From assembly GCA_947491025.1 (NCBI GenBank), contig CANLIC010000001.1, forward strand, positions 248,001 to 312,000: a stretch of 64,000 bases of DNA, in the 5' to 3' direction. The notes under the pieces were generated by a model that was given only the letters and a program-made list of their open reading frames with translations, made no database searches and was not told the origin of the DNA. Positions 8,860 to 20,800 of the stretch are shown here, piece after piece (position 1 is the first letter of the stretch; the number at the start of each line of letters is the position of its first letter). A program made the position numbers and the translations under genes. This DNA is from Myxococcales bacterium (lineage in GTDB: Bacteria; Myxococcota_A; UBA9042).

Positions 8860-11800
8860 CTACCAGACGCCGTAGCCAACATGGCCTGTCGAAGGCGCGC
8901 CGTAGGTGCCGTTGGTGACTTCGAGCAGGTAGTCGAAGCACTGCAGCATCACACCTTCGCGGTAGACTCGGACGAAGAAGTTGGCCGAGTCGTTGTGGCA
9001 GCGGGTGTAGTCGTAGCCCCACGATTGGCTGGCGGGGTTGCGATCGGTCACCTGCTTCCCTTGGGCGTCGGGCTTGGAAGAGTCGAACCGGCCGTAGGGA
9101 CCACCGTCACCGGTCCCGTAGGGGTTGTGCGCCGGGCCGTAGTTCCAGCCCTGAATGCCGGTGTAGAAGATCGAGGACGGGTTCTGGTTCAAGCAGTTGC
9201 ACTCACCGAACTCGGAGTAGCCCGACGAGTAGACGTTCCTGCTGTAGCCCTTGAAGTTGGTGAACCAGTTGAAGTCCGTCTGACCGCAGCACACCCCTTG
9301 GTCGACCAGGTTCGGCTTGTGGGCCTCATACAAGTACTTGGCCGGCGGGCACGAACCACGGAAGACCTCGAGGCGCAGGGCGTTGCTCGGGTTCTGCAAG
9401 AAGCGCACCCGGACGTTGAAGGCGTCGCAGGCTGTCGCGCCGCTCTCCGGGGTATCCGCGGCGTGGAAGGCGAACCAGTCGCTATCCACCGGATCGACCA
9501 AGCGAGCCTTGACACTGATGACCGCGTCGCCCTGGTCGTTCAATGCCTTGAGCTGCGTCGCTTTGTCGCAAGTGTCGTTCGGTTCGAAGCCGTCATACGA
9601 GTTGCACTCGCAGCCGTCCGAACCGAGGCCGTTCAGGTCGTAGAAACCGGTGTTGCATTTGTAGATCTTGCAGGCGCCATTCTCGCACTTGGCCTCGGCG
9701 TTCTTGTTGGCCGTGCACTCCAAGTTGGCGCCGTCGTCCACGGTGCCGTTGCAGTTATCGTCTGCGCCGTTGCAAATCTCCTGCGCCAGCGGGTTGACCG
9801 TGATCGCGCCGTCGTTGCAGTCGCCGGCACCCTTCGGGCACGAAGCCGGCTTGCCAACCGTCACCTTGTTGCTGTCGCAGTAGCCGTCGGCGTCCTTGTC
9901 GCAGCCCTCGTCGATGGTGAAGGTGCCGCCGGTCAGGCTGTAGCAGTAGTTCTGATTGTTGTTCGGCGAGATGCAGACTTCCTTGCCGTCGTACGAGGCG
10001 TTGTAGATCGGCTGCGCCGTGTAGATACGGATGCCGCTGAACGAGCCGTCTGTCAGCTTGTAGCTGTGGATCCAACGGCCACCGCCCGAGGAGCGGAAGA
10101 TGCTGTCGCCGTGGACGAAGAGGCCACCGTGCATCCAGTTGCCGTCCCACTGCTGCGCCCCGGTGGCCACGTTGAAGGTCCGCACCGTGGTGCCGTTGGC
10201 GCGGTTGAGGACCCACACCTGCGTGTTGTCGGCGCGCATGCCGTACACATACTGCTGGTCCACCGCGACACCGCCGGCGTAGTAGCCGAGACCGGTCGAC
10301 CACAGCAGGTTGCTGGTGAGGCCGGCGCGCTTGGTGATGGTGTAGTAGCCCCAGTTGGCGGTGTAGTAGTTGTCCTCGCTGTAGTCGCCCTTGACGTCCA
10401 TCATCTCGTTCTGGCCGGTGCTGAAGTTGCCGAGGGCGTTGCGGGTGGCGTCGTACCGATACATCGTCGTGCCCGACCACTGCGGGTACCAGTACTCCTG
10501 CCGCTTGTGGTGGTAGCCGCCGCCGTGGCTGTACGTCTCCATGGTGACGGTCTTGGGCTGCAGGTTGGCGTTGGCGCTCGGCAGGGCGTAGCAGCGCACG
10601 TTGTTGTTGCCGTAGCTTGCGACGCAGAGCTCGCTGCCATTGCTGACCGAGTTGTCGACGTAGGTCGACTGCGGCTGCGAGAACATCTTGACGCCGTCGT
10701 GGCTGCCGTTGCCCAGCAGGTAGCGGTAGGTCCAGTTGTTGCGCGACGTCCGGTAGATGCGGTCGCCGATGACACGCAGGCCGCCATAGATCAGCTGGTC
10801 ACCCGCGGCCGAGAAGAAGCCCTCGCCCTTCAGGTCGAAGTGCGGCACGCCAGCGACGTCCTGACCGTTCGAGGCGTCGAGCACCCAGACGCGCTGGATG
10901 TCGTTGTAATCCTTCATCACGTAGACGCGGCCATTGCCGTAGTCGATACCGGACGGGTAGGCGCCGATGTTGCGCGCCCACACCGTGACGGCCTGCTCGA
11001 ACTTGCGCCTGGTGACGGTGCCGTGACCCCAGTTCGCCGAGTAGAAGTCGTCGTTGGCGGTGTCGCCAGCCAAGCCCATCATCTCGGTCTGCCCCGAGTC
11101 AAACTGGCCGAGGAAGCCGCCGTTGGTGTTGTAGCGCCAGATGGTTGAGCTGGCCCAGTTGGTCCACCAGTACTCATTGCGCTTGGAGTGGTAGCCAGCG
11201 CCGTGGTAGGTGGCGTTCGCCCCGAGATTCACCTGGCGCGTGTAGGTCGAGCCCGTCATCGCGTTGGTCGCGCACGTGTTGTTCTTGCCATCGCAGAGCT
11301 CTGGTTTGCCCGGTGCACACTCTGGGCAGCTGTCGTCGCAGTCGCCGAAGGTTGGCGAGCTGAACACGCCGTCGGCGGCGCACAGGCACTTCGAGCCGCT
11401 GAAGACGCCGGAACCGTCCTGGTCACCGTCGTAGTAGAAGGTCGTGCAGCCGGAGGCGCCTGCTTCGTCGACGAGCTTGTTGCAGTTGTTGTCCTTCGAG
11501 TCACAGATCTCGGCAGACCCAGGGTTCTCGGTGGCACCGGCGTCGTTGCAGTCGCCACCACCCTTGGTGCAGGTCTGCGGCGTACCGAGCGTAATCAGCC
11601 CGCTGTCGCAGTAGTCGTCGTTGTCGTCGTCGCAACCTTCGTCGATGGTGTTGTTGCAGTTGTTGTCGCCGTCGTCGCAGAACTCGGTCACCCCTGGGTT
11701 GACCTTGCTGAACCCGTCGTCGCAGTCATTGCCCTTGGTGCAGGTCGTCGACATCAGCGGCACGCAGTACGCATTGTTGTTGTTCATGTTGCTGTCGGAG

Positions 11801-14800
11801 ACGCAGTAGTCCTCGCCATCGAAGGTCGAGGCATAGATGCCGGTCGGCATGGTGAAGCGCACGTTGTCGTGGACGCCGGTGTTCAGGTCGTAGCGGTACA
11901 CCCAAGCGTTGGTGTTGCCGTAGAAGAGCTTGCCCTTGGCGACTGCGAGGCCGCCGTACAGCGACGTCTGGAACGCGCCGATCAGGTCAAAGGTCTTCAG
12001 CGCCGCACCGGTCTTCTTGTTGAGCACGTGCACCGTCGGCGAGTCGTAGCGCATCGCGTAGACCGCGGTGTCGTCGCCGGTCACGCCGCCGGGGTTGCCG
12101 CCCATGTTGTAGGTCCAGTCGAGATCGCTACCGAGCCCGCGGCGGCGCGTAATCGAGCCGTCGCTCCAGTTCGCCGAGTACCAGACGTCCGTGGCCGAGT
12201 CGCCCCAGACCTGACGCATGTAGCGCTGCTTGGCGGTGAACTGACCCACCGGGACGCGCTGCTTGTTGTAACGGTACATGACGGAGTCGCCGCTCGACCA
12301 CGCGGGGTACCAGTACTCGTTGCGGTAGACGTGGAAGCCGCCGCCCTCGCCCCAGGTGGCCTGGGAGACTTGCTTGGCCTTGTACGACGTCGTCGAAGAC
12401 TCGAGCTCGTAGCAGTAGACGAGGCCGCCGCTGCTGGTGTTGGCGATGCAGAGCTCCTTGCCGTTGTAGGCCAACGAGCCCGCCGACGTGGCGGTGGGGA
12501 TCTTCACACCATCGTGGTCGCCGTCGCTCATGTCGTGGCGGTAGATCCAGTTGTCCGACGAGGTGCGGTAGAGCTTGCTGCCCACCACGGCGATGCCCCA
12601 GGTGGTGTTGCCGTTCATGTTCTTGAGGTCGAACTCTTTGTCGGTCCGGCGGTTGCCCGTCGCACGGTCAAAGACGTAGATGCGCGCGTCGCTGTTGGTG
12701 CGGTGCGTGTAGACGAAGTTGCTGTCCGCCGCGACGCCGCCCAGGTAGGTCGTCACGTACGGCGAGGTCCAGACCTTGGTCGCGCTCTGCGACTGCATGC
12801 GGTGGACGCGGGCATAGGTGGAGCTGCCATCGTAGATCGATGCGAACCAGTCGCTGTGGCTGTCGTCGCCGATGATCTGCGAGATGTAGCGGAGACCCGA
12901 ATTGAAGGTGCCCACGGGGATGCCATTCTCGTCGTGCCGGTAGACGATTGTGGAGTCGTTGCCGTTCCACTCTGGGTACCAGTACTCCTTGAACTTGCCG
13001 TGGTAGCCGCCGCCGTGGCTGCGGGCGTCGACGCCGAGGTCGCGGGTGTCACCTGCGCCGGTGCCGGAGCCGGACGGCAAGAAGATGCAGCGCGACTCGC
13101 CTGGGTAGCTGTTGTGGTGGGCGCAGAGCTCGCGCGTGACCGGATCGAAGGTGCCGGTGTGGGCGGACCATCCGAAGTACGCGAACTGGCCGATGAAGTT
13201 GCCCGTGTTCAAGTTGAAGCGCTCGACGTACCCGTTGTTGTCACCGCGGTAGAGCGTGTCACCGATGACGGCGAGCGGGCCGTACGTGGTGTGACCCAGG
13301 TAGTTGCCACCGTTGACGTTGATGGTCGAGTGCAAGGTGCCGTCGCCCTTGTTGATCTTGTAAAGCGGGCCACTCGATGCGCGCATGCCGTAGACGAAGT
13401 TGCCCGCGACCGCCACCGAACCGGCCGTGGTGCCGAGGTTGTAGGTCCAGATGGTGCCGCGACGCTCGCCGTCGAAGGCGCCGATGGTGCTGTGGCCCCA
13501 CTCGGCGGCGTACCACTTGCGCGAGTCGGGATCACCCGCCAGGTGCATGATGTTGCCGCGACCGTTCCAGAACGAGGCGACGTAGCTCTTGGTCTCGTCG
13601 TAGCGGTAGACCCACTCGCCTGACCACTCTGGGTACCAGTACTCCTTGTAGAAGGGGTGGTAGCCAGCGCCGTGCGAGTTGCCGGCGTTGCGGATGTCGG
13701 CGCGGGTGGTGAGCGCACGGCCCTTGGTGTCACGCACGTCGTAGCAGTAGAAGGTCTGGCTGCCATAGTTGTTGCTGCCGACGCAGAGCTCCTTGCCGTT
13801 CCAGAAGCTGCTGTAGACGCCGAGCGCCGGACGGAACGACACACCGCGCTGACGGCCGGTGCGGCGGTCGAACATGCGGATGTACTGGTTGTCGGTGCCG
13901 ACGACGATGGCGTCGCCGACGATCTCCATACCGCCGTAGATGTTGGTCGTGCCGTTCTCGAGGCCGAAGCTGTACTGGTGGTTGCCCGTCGCCTTGTCCT
14001 GCACCCAGACCGTGTTCTGGTGGTACCGCATGCAGTAGATGTAGTCCTCGTCACCGACGACGCCGCCGGCTGTGCTGCCGATGTTGTACGACCACATGTG
14101 CTGCTTGGCGGCGTTGAAGCGCTTGCAGGTGTTCTCACCCCAGTTGGCCGTGGCGAACGAGGCGTCCTGGTCGATCCAGAGGTCCATATTCTGATTGGAC
14201 GGAATCGAGAAGGTGCCGATGACGCTGCCGTTGGCGTCCATGCGCGTGACCTGGCCATCGCTCCAGCGCGGCGACCAGAACTCCTTGTCTTTCGGATTCC
14301 AGGCCACACCGTAGTTCTCGATGGCCATGTTGAAGGTCCGGATGACCGTGCCGCCGCCGCTGCCGCCCGCTGACGGGCTGTTGATGTCGAAGCGCGACGT
14401 GTCGTTCGGCAGACCGATGCAGTACTGGTACTGATTGTTCGGCGAGAAGCAGAACCGGTTGCCATCCCACGTGGTCGAGTAGGGGTTGGTGTCCAGGTAG
14501 ATGCGGGTGCCGTCCCAGCTGCCGTTGCTGATGAGGTGGCGCTCGAACCAACGGTTGTCCGCTGCGCGCCAGATCTTGTCGCCCTCGACGACGAGGCCGC
14601 CGTGGTTGGTGCCGCCAGCGAACCAGCCATTCAGGTCGAAGGTGCGGATCTGCTGGCCGTTGGCCTTGTTCAGCTCCCACACCGTGCTGCCGCTGGCGCG
14701 CATCGCGTAGACGCTGTTGCCGCCGACCGCGACGCCGCCGGCCGTGCTGCCGATGTTGAAGCTCCACGCCGGCGTGCTGTCGAACTTGTTGCGGCGGGTG

Positions 14801-17800
14801 ATGGTGTTGTGGCCCCAGTTCGCGGAGTACCAGGCGTCTTCAGCGCCGTCGCCCCAGATCTGCATGAGCTCGCTCTGTCCGGAGTTGAACTCGCCGACAT
14901 AGTGAAGCTTCTGGTTGTAGCGGTAGATGGTCGGGCTCGCCCACTGCGGGAACCAGTACTCCTTGTGGAAGAAGTGGTAGCCAGCGCCGTGCGAGCGCGG
15001 GTTGGCCCAGGTCTGCTTGGAGCCGAACGACTCGTTCGCCTTCGGCATCACCATGCACTGCACGATCTGGCTGCCGTCGGAGCTGCAGATCTCGGTCGCG
15101 TTGTAGGCGACCGCGTAGGGCGTGCGAACCGGCTGAATCTGGGTGCCGTCGTGCACGCCGGTGCCCATGTCGTAGCGCCAGATCCAACGGCTGTCCGAGG
15201 TGCGGAAGAACTTGCCGTCGATGATGGCGAGGCCGAACGTGGAGCCGGTGTAGGTGTTGAGGTTGAACTCCTTGTCGGCGCGACGCTTGCCGTCGCTCAT
15301 GTTGACGGCCCACACCTTGTTGTCGTTGTAGCGCATCGTGTAGACGATGCCGCCGCTCGTCGCGACTCCCGAGAGGTAGCTGGTCAAGCTGTCCGAGGTC
15401 CAGACCTTCTCGCTGGTCGCACCCTTCATGCGGTAGAGGCCCTGGCTGCTGCCTTGGTAGGTCGCGGCGTACCAGTCGTCGGTGCTGTCGTCGCCGTGGA
15501 TCTGCCGAATCTCAGGCAGGCCGCTGTTGAACGAGCCGACCGGCTTGTTCGGCATGTCCTTCTCGAAGCGGTAGACCATGGTGTTGCTGCCGGCGTACTC
15601 CGGGAACCACCACTGGCTCAGCTTGGGATGCCAGCCACCGCCGTAGCTGCGCGGGTTGACGCCGAGCGTGCGGGGCTGGAACTGCGCGGTCGAAGCCAAG
15701 GCACTGCCGCAGCCTGCCGCGGACTCCGGCGAGTTCGGGCAAGCCGTGTTCTTGATGACGATCTTACCGTTGCTGCAGTAGCCGTCACCGTCTGCGTCGC
15801 AGAGCTCGTCGGTGCCGCTGTTGCAGTTGTTGTCCTTCCCGTCGCAGATCTCCTGCGCCGCACCCGAAGAGACCGTGGCATCGTTGTCGTCGCAGTCGCC
15901 CGACACCAGCGCAGTGTAGGTCGCCTCCGGCTGGCACATGCACTGGAAGCCGACGCCGCCGTAGGCATCCTGGTCGACGTCGACATAGTACTTGGCGCAG
16001 CCGTCGGCGTTGATGGTGTTCAAAGTGCCGTCGCAGTCGTCGTCTTCAGGCGTGGCGCAGGACTCCTTGCCCTTCGGATTGATGAGGTTGGACTGGTCGT
16101 CGCAGTCACCACCGCCGCCGGGGCACTTGGACGGGAACTTGCAAGAAGCGCAGGCGAAGCCCTTGGCTGCCTTGCCGCAGTCTTCCGTCCACTTGACGGT
16201 GCAGCAGGTGTCGTAGCCGGGCTGGGCGCAGACGCACGCGGCGATGGAAGGAACGCTGCAGCCAGCGTCGGCGTGCTTGGCGCAGCAGTTGCCGAACGGG
16301 AACGCGCTCTGCGCATCGCAGAAGCCGTCCTTGTCGTCGTCGCAGCCCTCGTCGATGGCGGCGTTGCAGTTGTCGTCGAGGTCGTTGCAGGCCTCGGTGC
16401 CTTCGGGGTTGACGTTCTTGTTGTCGTCGTTGCAGTCGTCGCCGACCGAGCACTTGAACTTGCCGAGGTCGTAGCAGTGGACCGTGCTGCTGTTCGCCGA
16501 GACGCAGACCCGGGATCCGTCATAGGCCGCGTTGTAGATGTTCGGCGCGACCTGGAAGCTCTCGTTCTGGTACACGCCGCTCAAGTCGTACTTGTAGAAG
16601 TTGCGGTTGCTGTCGTTGGGCACCCAGAGGAAGCCCTTGTGGACGAAGAGGCCGCCGTACATCGAGCCGCCGAACCATTGGTTCAGATTGAAGGTCTTGA
16701 TCTGCTGTCCGTTGGCCTTGTTCAGCACGTAGATCGGCTGATTCTGGTGACGAATGGCGTAGATCTCGTTGCCCGCGACCGCCACGCCGCCGGCGTAGTA
16801 GCCGACGCTGGTGTTCCACACGGCGCCGGTGTTCAGACCATTGCGGCGGCTGATGGTGTAGTAGCCCCAGTTCGCCGAATACCAGGCGTCCTCGGCCGAG
16901 TCGCCCTCGAGCGCCATGATCTCGTGCTGGCCGCAGTTGAAGTTGCCCTGGTACTGCATGGCGTCGTTGTAGCGGTAGACCGTCTGCCCGGCCCACTGCG
17001 GGTACCAGAATTCCTTACGGAAGCGGTGGTAGCCGCCGCCGTGGCTGTAGGTCTCCATGTTGAACTGGCCGAGCAGCGTCGGCGCGGTGGCCGTGCAGCC
17101 TGCCCCTAGGACCGTGCCGGTCTTCGGACAGGCCTTGCTGTCGAAGATCTGCTTGCCGCTGGCGCAGAACCCGTCGAGGTCCGCGTCGCAGCCGGAGTCG
17201 ACCGTGCCGGCGCAGGTGTTGTCGATGCCGTCGCAGATCTCGATCGCGCCGGGGTTGACCTGCGCGTTGCCGTCGTCGCAGTCGCCGGTGATCTTCGCCG
17301 AGGCGCCCTCGGACTGCGCGCACTGGCAGATCTTGACGACCTGACCAGCACCATCGCCCTTGAAGGCGGTCGGCGCGCTGCTTCCGACCAGCGCGTTCGC
17401 GTCGATGCGGATGCGACCGTCAGAGCCGCTGCCGCCGTCGCCCCCGTGGCCATTGACCTTGTCGGTGACACCGGCCGCTCCACCCTTGGCCTCGACCTTG
17501 CCCGAGATGGTGACCTTGTCGGCACGCAGCCAGACAGTGCCGCCCGAGCCGCCGCCGCCGGCGCCGCCATCGCGGTCACCACCGATGTTGCCGCCGCGAC
17601 CGCCGTTGGCGAGGACCTGACCGCCCGCACCGACGACGACCTCGAGCGCGTCGAGCCGGAAGGCGCCGCCGCCGCCGCCGCCGCCCGAACCCGCGGAGTT
17701 GGCTGCGCTGCCGTAGCCACCCGAGCCACCGCCCGAGCCGCCGGTCAAGGTCGTGAGCTGCTGGTTGCCGTAGCTGGAGCCGCCGGCGCCTGGCGTACCG

Positions 17801-20800
17801 CAGCTCCACGCGGTGGTGGTGCCGCTGTTGCCACTGAAGGCGTAGCCGCCGCCGCCGCCGCCCGAACCGTAGCCTGAGGCGCAACCGCCCTGACCGCCGC
17901 CCGTGCCATCGCCAGGCGCGCCCTGGCTGCCGTAGACGTTGCCGCCACCCGCGCCGCCGCCAGCGCCTGGCGTACCGCCGGCCGAGTTGAAGCAGCAGCC
18001 GCTGATGTCCTGGCCAGGCTGGCCGCTGAGCTCGATCGTGCCGTTGATCGTGACCTTGCCCTTGACCTTGAGCACCAGCGGCACGCTGCCGGTCACGGTG
18101 ACCGTGACGCCGGCGTTGACGGTGAAGCTCTTGTAGTTGTAGGTGCCCGCAGCGAGGTTCACGTTGCTGCTGGCGACGTAGTCGCCGTCGACGCCGGTGC
18201 CGCAGCTGCTGCACGCCGCAAGGTTGTCGCTCGTGCCCTGCTCTTTGGCGCCGTAGCCGTCCTGATCCTCATCCAGGTAGAAGTCGGTGCAGCTCTTGGC
18301 GTCCTTCTCGTTGGTCAGGCCGTTGCAGTTGTCGTCGCCGACGGTCTTGCAGTCCTCGGCGCTGCCCGGGTTGACGAACTTGTCGCCGTCGTTGCAGTCG
18401 CCGCCGCCCTTCGGACAGCCCGCCGACACCGACTGAATGCCCTTGCAGTAGCCGTCGCCGTCTTGGTCGTTGCAGACCTCATCGATGCCGCCGACACAGT
18501 TGTTGTCGACGCCGTCTCCGCACGCCTCGGGCGCGGCCGGATTCACCAAGAAGACGGTGTCGTTGCAGTCGTTGCCGCCCTTCTGACAGGTCTGCGGCGC
18601 GCCGACGATGGCGAGCGTGGAGTCGCAGAACTCGTCGTTGTCGTCGTCGCAGCCCTCGTCCGTCGCGTTGTCGCAGTCGTTGTCAGCGTCGTCGCAGAAC
18701 TCAGCCTTGCCTGGATTGACCGTGTTGTTGCTGTCATCGCAGTCCTGCGTGCCCTTGTTGCAGACGACGGGTGAGCCAACGATGGTCTTGGACTTGGCGC
18801 AGTAGCCGTCCTTGTCGTTGTCGCAGCCGTCGTCCTTGACGCCGTCGCAGTTGTTGTCCTTGTCGTCGCATTCTTCGGTCGCCGACGGGTTGATTTTGGG
18901 ATCGTTGTCCACGCAGTCGTCACCGCTGCCGACGCTCACCTTGCCGAGACGACAGACGTAACAGAACGCGTCAGCCGGGTTGGCTGTCTGCCAGGTGGCA
19001 TCCGTGTTCATGCGCACGGCATTGAAGGTGATGCTGTTCACCGGCTGACCGGCCGCCCAGTTGGTGTGTGTCACGCCAACGCCGGTGGTCCAAGCCCAGG
19101 TGCCTTCCTTGTCATGGTCGTTGAGGCCGATCCAGGCTACCGCGTTGGTTCCGCATCCCTTGTTGGCGGCGTTCCGGATGACCGTGTTCTCTTCCGGCGT
19201 GCTGGCCGCGGCCAGGTTGCCGCCGAGCTCCTTGCAGGCGGCCTGACCCGGGGTCCACGCCAGCTGCGTATTGAACGCCTGGTAGCAGACGCCGTTGCTC
19301 ACGATGCCTGCGCACTTCGGCGTGCTCTTCTTGCACAGAGCGGCCTCCGTGATCTGCTTGCCTGCGTCGCAGTGGCCGTCGTTGTCCTTGTCGCAGTCCT
19401 CGTCGGTGGAGCCGTTGCAGTTGTTGTCCTTGGCGTCGCAGATCTCGGCGGTGCCGGGCTTGATGGTGTTGTCGCTGTCATTGCAGTCGCCGCCCTGCGC
19501 CGTGATGAACTCGCCCTCGGCGGTGCACAAGCAGCTCGCGGTGCCGGTGCCGTAGCCGTCCTTGTCTGCGTCCTTGAAGAAGTCGGAGCAGCCTTGGGCA
19601 TCGGGATCGTTGTTGTTGCCGTTGCAGTTGTCGTCCTTGCCGTTGCCGCAGACCTCCTTGGCCGACGGATTGATCGTCTTCACGGTGTCATCGCAGTCAC
19701 CACCGGCGGTCGCCGTGAAGCCGTTCTCCGGCGTGCACAGGCACTGCTTGACGTTGACGCCGAAGCCATCGCCGTCGCCGTCGTAGAAGTAGTCCTTGCA
19801 ACCCGTCGAGTTGTCGCCATTCAGTGAGCCGTCGCAGTTTTCATCGACGGTGTTGCCGCAAACTTCCTTGGCGCCGGGGTTGATGGTCAGCATCTGATCG
19901 TTGCAGTCACCGCCACCCAACGGACACACCGCGGGCGTGCCGATGGTGGTCTTCGCGGTGTCGCAATAGCTGTCGCCGTCGACGTCGCAACCCTCGTCGA
20001 TCTGGGTGTTGCAGCTGTTGTCGACATCGTCGCAGAGTTCGGTCGCGTCGCTGTTGATGAGGTCGTTGGAGTCGTCGCAGTCGCCGGCCTTGGTCGCGGT
20101 GAGGGTGCCCGTCTTGATGCAGAGGCAGGCCGACTCGCCGCCGTTCTTGCCGTAGGCGTCGCCGTCCTTGTCTTCGTAGAACTTGGTGCAGCCCGTGGCG
20201 TCCACGTCGTTGAAAGTGCCTGAGCAGTTCTCGTCGACGGTGTTGCCGCAGATCTCGGAGACGGCGGGGTTGATGTCCTTGTTGGTGTCGTCGCAGTCGT
20301 TGCCGCCGTTCGGGCAAGCGTTCGGCGTGCCGACGGTCTTCATGTTGCTGTCGCAGAACTTGTCGCCGTCGTCGTCGCAGCCCTCGTCGATCGTCTTGTC
20401 GCAGTTGTCGTCGGCGCCGTTGCAGATCTCCACGCCCGCCGTGTTGATGGTCGAGTCGGCGTCGTTGCAGTCGCCGCCACCCTTGGTGCAGACGGTTGGG
20501 AAGCCGACGGTGGTCTTGCTGGCCGCGCAGTAGTCGTCGCCGTCAGCGTTGCAGCCCTCGTCGACCTGACCATCGCAATTGTCGTCGGCGTCGTTGCAGA
20601 GCTCGGGCAGGCCGGGCGAGATCGTTTTGACCGTGTCGTTACAGTCGCCTTTCTGCAGAGCGGTGTAGCCGTTAGACGGGGTACAAACGCAGGACGCCAG
20701 GTCGATGCCGTAATTGTCCTTGTCGCCGTCGTAGAAGAAGTTGGAGCAGCCTGTGGCGCCCGCCTCATCGATGTCGCCGTCGCAGTCGTTGTCCAGGTTG

